DNA of 64,000 nucleotides, taken from the NCBI RefSeq assembly GCF_040813715.1, contig NZ_JBFOCH010000006.1; one strand, 5' to 3'. The notes under the pieces are model-generated. The model was not told the DNA's origin. It searched no databases and saw only the letters and a list, made by a program, of their open reading frames with translations. Positions within the stretch are counted from its first letter, which is position 1. Every line of letters starts with the position of its first letter. Positions 61,194-64,000 of the stretch are shown piece after piece. This DNA is from Mesorhizobium_K marinum. GTDB lineage: Bacteria > Pseudomonadota > Alphaproteobacteria > Rhizobiales > Rhizobiaceae. Position numbers and translations under genes: made by a program.

Positions 61194-62042
61194 ATGAAGA
61201 ACCAACTCTTGAAGTCCATGATCGCGGCCGGTGCCGGCCTTCTTGCCCTCGGCGGCATCGCCGCGAACGCCGGTCCGCTGGCCGATCGCGTCGCCGCCGG
61301 CGAGCCCATTCGCATCGGCTTCGCCAACGAGATTCCGTTCGCCTACCCGGCCGAGGACGGCAGCCCCAAGGGCTTCGTCAACGTCTTCACCATCGGCGTG
61401 CTGAAGAAGATGGGCTACGACAAGATCGAGCCCGTGCAGACGGAATGGGGCGGCCTTATCCCGGGCCTCAACGCGGGCCGGTTCGACATCGTGACCGGCG
61501 GCATGAACATCCTGGCCAGCCGTTGCGAGAACATCGCCTTTTCCGAGCCCATGACCAAGGTCGGCGATGCGTTCATCGTCGCGCCCGGCAACCCTAAGAA
61601 GATCGGCGACTACAAGAGCCTCGCCGATGGCGGTGCGGTCATGGTGACCGGCGCCGGCTATTCCAACATCGAGGCGGCAAAGGCCGCGGGCGTCACCGAG
61701 GCCAACATCATGCAGGTGCCCGGGCCGACCGAGATTCTCGCAGCCGTGAAGGCGGCCCGCGCCGACGCCGGCGCCGGGACCTATTTCACGATGAAGCAGC
61801 TGGCCGACAGCTCGGGCGGCTCCGTCGAGGTGACCGATCCCAACGCGATGCCGGAGGACTCCTTCAACTGGGCGGGCATCGGCTTCCGCAAGGACGACCA
61901 GGACTTCCTCGACAAGTTCAACGCGGCCATGAAGGAATATCTCGGCTCGGAAGAGATGATGAAGGCGGTGGCCGAGTACGGCTACGCCGAAGCATCGCTG
62001 CCGGGCGACAAGACGACCGAATGGGTCTGCGCCAACCGCTAG
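61194..62042 (+). CDS. ehuB: Ectoine/hydroxyectoine ABC transporter substrate-binding protein
   Basis: The 282-aa periplasmic protein has a Sec signal (MKNQLLKSMIAAGAGLLALG, cleavage after ANA) and the amino-acid-binding (SBP_bac_3) fold typical of EhuB: IRIGFANEIPFAYPAEDGSP, TEWGGLIPGLNAGRFDIVTG, NILASRCENIAFSEPM and GDAFIVAPGNPK. The ATG at 61194 has AGGGG seven bases away and is preferred to 61188. The gene next to doeA makes the ligand assignment strong. Confidence 0.92.
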   Translation: MKNQLLKSMIAAGAGLLALGGIAANAGPLADRVAAGEPIRIGFANEIPFAYPAEDGSPKGFVNVFTIGVLKKMGYDKIEPVQTEWGGLIPGLNAGRFDIVTGGMNILASRCENIAFSEPMTKVGDAFIVAPGNPKKIGDYKSLADGGAVMVTGAGYSNIEAAKAAGVTEANIMQVPGPTEILAAVKAARADAGAGTYFTMKQLADSSGGSVEVTDPNAMPEDSFNWAGIGFRKDDQDFLDKFNAAMKEYLGSEEMMKAVAEYGYAEASLPGDKTTEWVCANR

Positions 62043-62084
62043 CATGACGGTTTGCGAGCCGGCCGGTCCGGCAGACATCGGTAC

Positions 62085-62112
62085 GCGGGCGCTCCGTCAT
62101 GAGGGCGCCCGC
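62085..62112 (+). terminator. Intra-operon stem-loop after ehuB
   Basis: An 8-bp GC stem (GCGGGCGC/GCGCCCGC) with a 12-base loop lies between ehuB and ehuC. With no T-tract it may serve to stabilise the binding-protein mRNA, as in many binding-protein-first operons. Confidence 0.55.
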
Positions 62113-62153
62113 CTTCTCCCCTTCCGCCGCATCGAGGGAAAGGTCTGAGCGGG

Positions 62154-62819
62154 ATGTCCCTGTTCGAATTCCTCGTCCAGTACGGCGACCGCATCTTCAG
62201 CGGCACGCTGGTCACGATGGTCCTGACCGTCCTCGCCTCGCTGCTGGCGATTGCGATCGCCCTCGTCTCGGGCCTGATGCGGCTGTCCCCCAACGTGCTG
62301 GTGCGCGGCGTCGCCACCGTCTATATCGAGATTTTCCGCGGCACCTCGCTGCTGGTCCAGCTCTACTGGATCTTCTTCGTGCTGCCGCTCTTCGGAATCA
62401 CGCTGGAAAAGTTCACCGCGGGGTTCGTGGCCGTCGGCATGAACCTCGGCGCCTACGGCGCGGAACTGGTGCGCGGGGCGATCCTGTCGGTGCCCAAGGG
62501 CCAGTGGGAGGCGGCGCTTGCCCTCAACATGTCGCCAGCCAAGCGCATGTTGCGCGTGATCCTTCCGCAGGCCGTGCTGATCATGCTGCCCTCCTGGGGC
62601 AACCTGCTGATCGAACTTCTGAAGGGAACAGCATTGGTGGCGTTGATCGCCGTCGCCGACCTGATGTTCCAGGTCAAGCAGATCAATGGCACAACCTTCC
62701 TCTCCGCCCAGGCGTTCGGGACGGCGCTCATCATCTACTACATCCTCGCGCGGTTCATGATCACGCCTTTCATGCGCTGGCTCGAAGCCTTCATGATGCG
62801 CAAGATGGGGAGGGCCTGA
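62154..62819 (+). CDS. ehuC: Ectoine/hydroxyectoine ABC transporter permease EhuC
   Basis: The 221-aa HisM-type permease has about five helices, with IFRGTSLLVQLYWIFFVLP in the middle and the EAA loop KGQWEAALALNMSPAKRMLRVILPQAVLIMLPS. The upstream spacer holds the hairpin, and the next permease gene starts three bases after its stop. Confidence 0.93.
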   Translation: MSLFEFLVQYGDRIFSGTLVTMVLTVLASLLAIAIALVSGLMRLSPNVLVRGVATVYIEIFRGTSLLVQLYWIFFVLPLFGITLEKFTAGFVAVGMNLGAYGAELVRGAILSVPKGQWEAALALNMSPAKRMLRVILPQAVLIMLPSWGNLLIELLKGTALVALIAVADLMFQVKQINGTTFLSAQAFGTALIIYYILARFMITPFMRWLEAFMMRKMGRA

Positions 62820-62822
62820 GCC

Positions 62823-63491
62823 GTGTTCGACTGGCGTTGGGACTTCACCTGGGAAATCCTGCCGCGGCTTCTCGTGGCGACCGGCAATACGCTGCTGGCG
62901 GCGACGCTCGGCTATGCCATAGCCGTGGTGCTGGGCCTCGTCATCGCGCTGGCGCAGCGCACCCCTTCCCGCCTGCTGACGGCCACTGTGCGCGAAGCCG
63001 TCGAGTTCATCCGCTCGACGCCGCTGATCCTGCAGATCTTCTTCGTCTTCTATGTCGGGCCGCAGTTCGGGCTCAGACTGTCGCCGTGGACGGCCGGCAT
63101 GATCGCCATCGGCCTCCACTACGCATCCTACCTGTCGGAGGTCTATCGCGGCGGGCTGGACAGCGTTCCGAAGGGCCAGTGGGAGGCCGCCACCTCGCTC
63201 AACCTGTCGACGACGCGCACGTATTTCCGCGTCATCGTTCCGCAAGCGCTGCCGCCATCACTGGCCGGCATGGGCAACTACCTCGTCGGCATCTTCAAGG
63301 ATACGCCGATGCTGTCGGTCATCGGCGTCGCCGAACTGATGCATACGGCGACCGCAATCGGCTCGGAGACCTACCGCTACCTCGAGCCCTACACGCTGGT
63401 CGGGCTCATCTTTCTCGCTATCTCGCTGCCCACCGCCGCCGGCATCCGCCTCTTCGAGGCCTGGGTGCGCCGGAAACTTGGGATGATCTGA
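62823..63491 (+). CDS. ehuD: Ectoine/hydroxyectoine ABC transporter permease EhuD
   Basis: The 222-aa permease has EFIRSTPLILQIFFVFYVGP and the EAA loop PKGQWEAATSLNLSTTRTYFRVIVPQALPPSLAGM. GTG start at 62823. Its TGA shares its last base with the ATG of ehuA (TGATG). Confidence 0.93.
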   Translation: MFDWRWDFTWEILPRLLVATGNTLLAATLGYAIAVVLGLVIALAQRTPSRLLTATVREAVEFIRSTPLILQIFFVFYVGPQFGLRLSPWTAGMIAIGLHYASYLSEVYRGGLDSVPKGQWEAATSLNLSTTRTYFRVIVPQALPPSLAGMGNYLVGIFKDTPMLSVIGVAELMHTATAIGSETYRYLEPYTLVGLIFLAISLPTAAGIRLFEAWVRRKLGMI

Positions 63492-64000
63492 TGTCCGCCG
63501 AAAACCTCCAGCATTTCCCCCTCGCCCTCGAAGGCGACGACACGCCGATGGTGCGGTTCAGGAAGGTCAGCAAGCGCTACGGCTCGCTGGTCGTGCTGGA
63601 TTCGCTCGACCTCGACGTCGCCGAGGGTGAAATGGTCACCATCATCGGGCCGTCCGGCTCGGGCAAGACGACCGTGCTCAGGATGCTGATGACGCTCGAG
63701 ACGATCAATGACGGCGTCATCTATGTCGACGGCAAGCCACTCACCCACATGCCCGGCCAAGGCGGCCTGGTGCCGGCCAACAGCCGCCACCTCAGGCAGA
63801 TGCGGTCGAAGATCGGGATGTGCTTCCAGCACTTCAACCTGTTTCCGCACATGACCGCCCTCGAGAACTGCATGGAAGGGCCGGTTCACGTGCTGGGCCT
63901 CTCCCGGAAGGAGGCGCGCGAGCGCTCCGAGGAATTGCTGGAAATGGTCGGCATGGGCGACAAGCGCGACCAGCATCCGTCNGGCACTCGAAAACTGCAT
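63491..64000 (+). CDS. ehuA: Ectoine/hydroxyectoine ABC transporter ATPase EhuA, partial (right edge)
   Basis: The first 163 residues are visible before N 63982, including Walker A GPSGSGKTTVLRM, Q-loop CFQHFNLFPHMTALENC and the region before the signature motif. After N the bases 63983-64000 repeat 63856-63873 with a few changes, so the last 18 bases belong to the next contig end. Walker B lies outside the window. Confidence 0.9.
   Translation, partial: MSAENLQHFPLALEGDDTPMVRFRKVSKRYGSLVVLDSLDLDVAEGEMVTIIGPSGSGKTTVLRMLMTLETINDGVIYVDGKPLTHMPGQGGLVPANSRHLRQMRSKIGMCFQHFNLFPHMTALENCMEGPVHVLGLSRKEARERSEELLEMVGMGDKRDQHPXGTRKLH
63856..64000. repeat. N-junction direct duplication 14 (N at 63982, cut by right edge)
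   Basis: The 18 bases after N match 63856-63873 of ehuA with about three differences. The rest of the second copy is beyond the window. Confidence 0.85.

Noticed and set aside
1..64000. CRISPR arrays, tRNA, rRNA, phage or transposase genes
   Set aside because: Looked for in all intergenic stretches and reading frames; no repeat-spacer pattern, cloverleaf or mobile-element protein was found.

Overview
The window is high-GC alphaproteobacterial DNA. Gene content suggests a Rhizobiales/Phyllobacteriaceae-type genome (Mesorhizobium or a relative): an ectoine uptake and hydrolysis locus of the Ehu/DoeA type, homologues of the rhizopine genes mocD, mocE and mocF, an arsR-arsC-aqpS arsenic operon, a CoxMNOP-like oxidase and several Gfo/Idh/MocA dehydrogenases. 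No rRNA, tRNA, CRISPR array or insertion sequence was recognised.

The sequence is a scaffold with 14 junctions made of one N (three Ns at one site). Each N is flanked by two near-identical direct copies of 57-292 bases. Removing one copy plus the N restores a full-length reading frame in every interrupted gene, so these are overlapping contig ends that were not merged. The copies differ by scattered substitutions at most junctions, which suggests mixed strains (a metagenomic assembly) or error-prone contig ends.

Layout. 1-7.5 kb: a type I secretion locus on the minus strand (TolC, ABC ATPase, membrane-fusion protein) followed by its probable substrate, a large FecR/VCBS-repeat surface protein that runs off the left edge. 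7.6-10.3 kb: a CHASE2-domain nucleotide cyclase. 10.4-14.0 kb: SDR dehydrogenase, polyol/uronate long-chain dehydrogenase and RpiR regulator (plus strand). 14.1-20 kb: a CUT2 sugar ABC transporter and a Gfo/Idh dehydrogenase (minus). 20.2-27.1 kb: a mutarotase-like gene, then a five-gene minus-strand operon (MocD-like oxygenase, MocE-like Rieske ferredoxin, PanB-like protein, two Gfo/Idh dehydrogenases) with a divergent LacI regulator. This operon is the best candidate in the window for an uncharacterised pathway, probably oxidative removal of an O-methyl or similar group from a cyclitol or sugar followed by dehydrogenation.

27.2-30.3 kb: reverse transsulfuration (cystathionine beta-synthase, gamma-lyase) with a YbaK Cys-tRNA deacylase. 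30.3-34.4 kb: DJ-1/PfpI protein, FCD GntR regulator, another Gfo/Idh dehydrogenase and a degenerate M24-fold protein. 34.4-37.3 kb: arsR-arsC-aqpS and a MocF-like ferredoxin reductase. 37.6-41.5 kb: a spermidine/putrescine-type ABC transporter. 41.6-44.7 kb: an amidohydrolase and an amidase whose ends overlap. 44.8-52.4 kb: heme O synthase, a c-type cytochrome, a DUF2189 membrane protein and a five-gene aa3-type oxidase cluster with two subunit III genes. 52.9-57.9 kb: a complete branched-chain 2-oxoacid dehydrogenase complex. 57.9-64 kb: ectoine catabolism (GntR regulator, ArgE-like deacetylase, DoeA hydrolase) diverging from ehuBCDA, with ehuA cut by the right edge.
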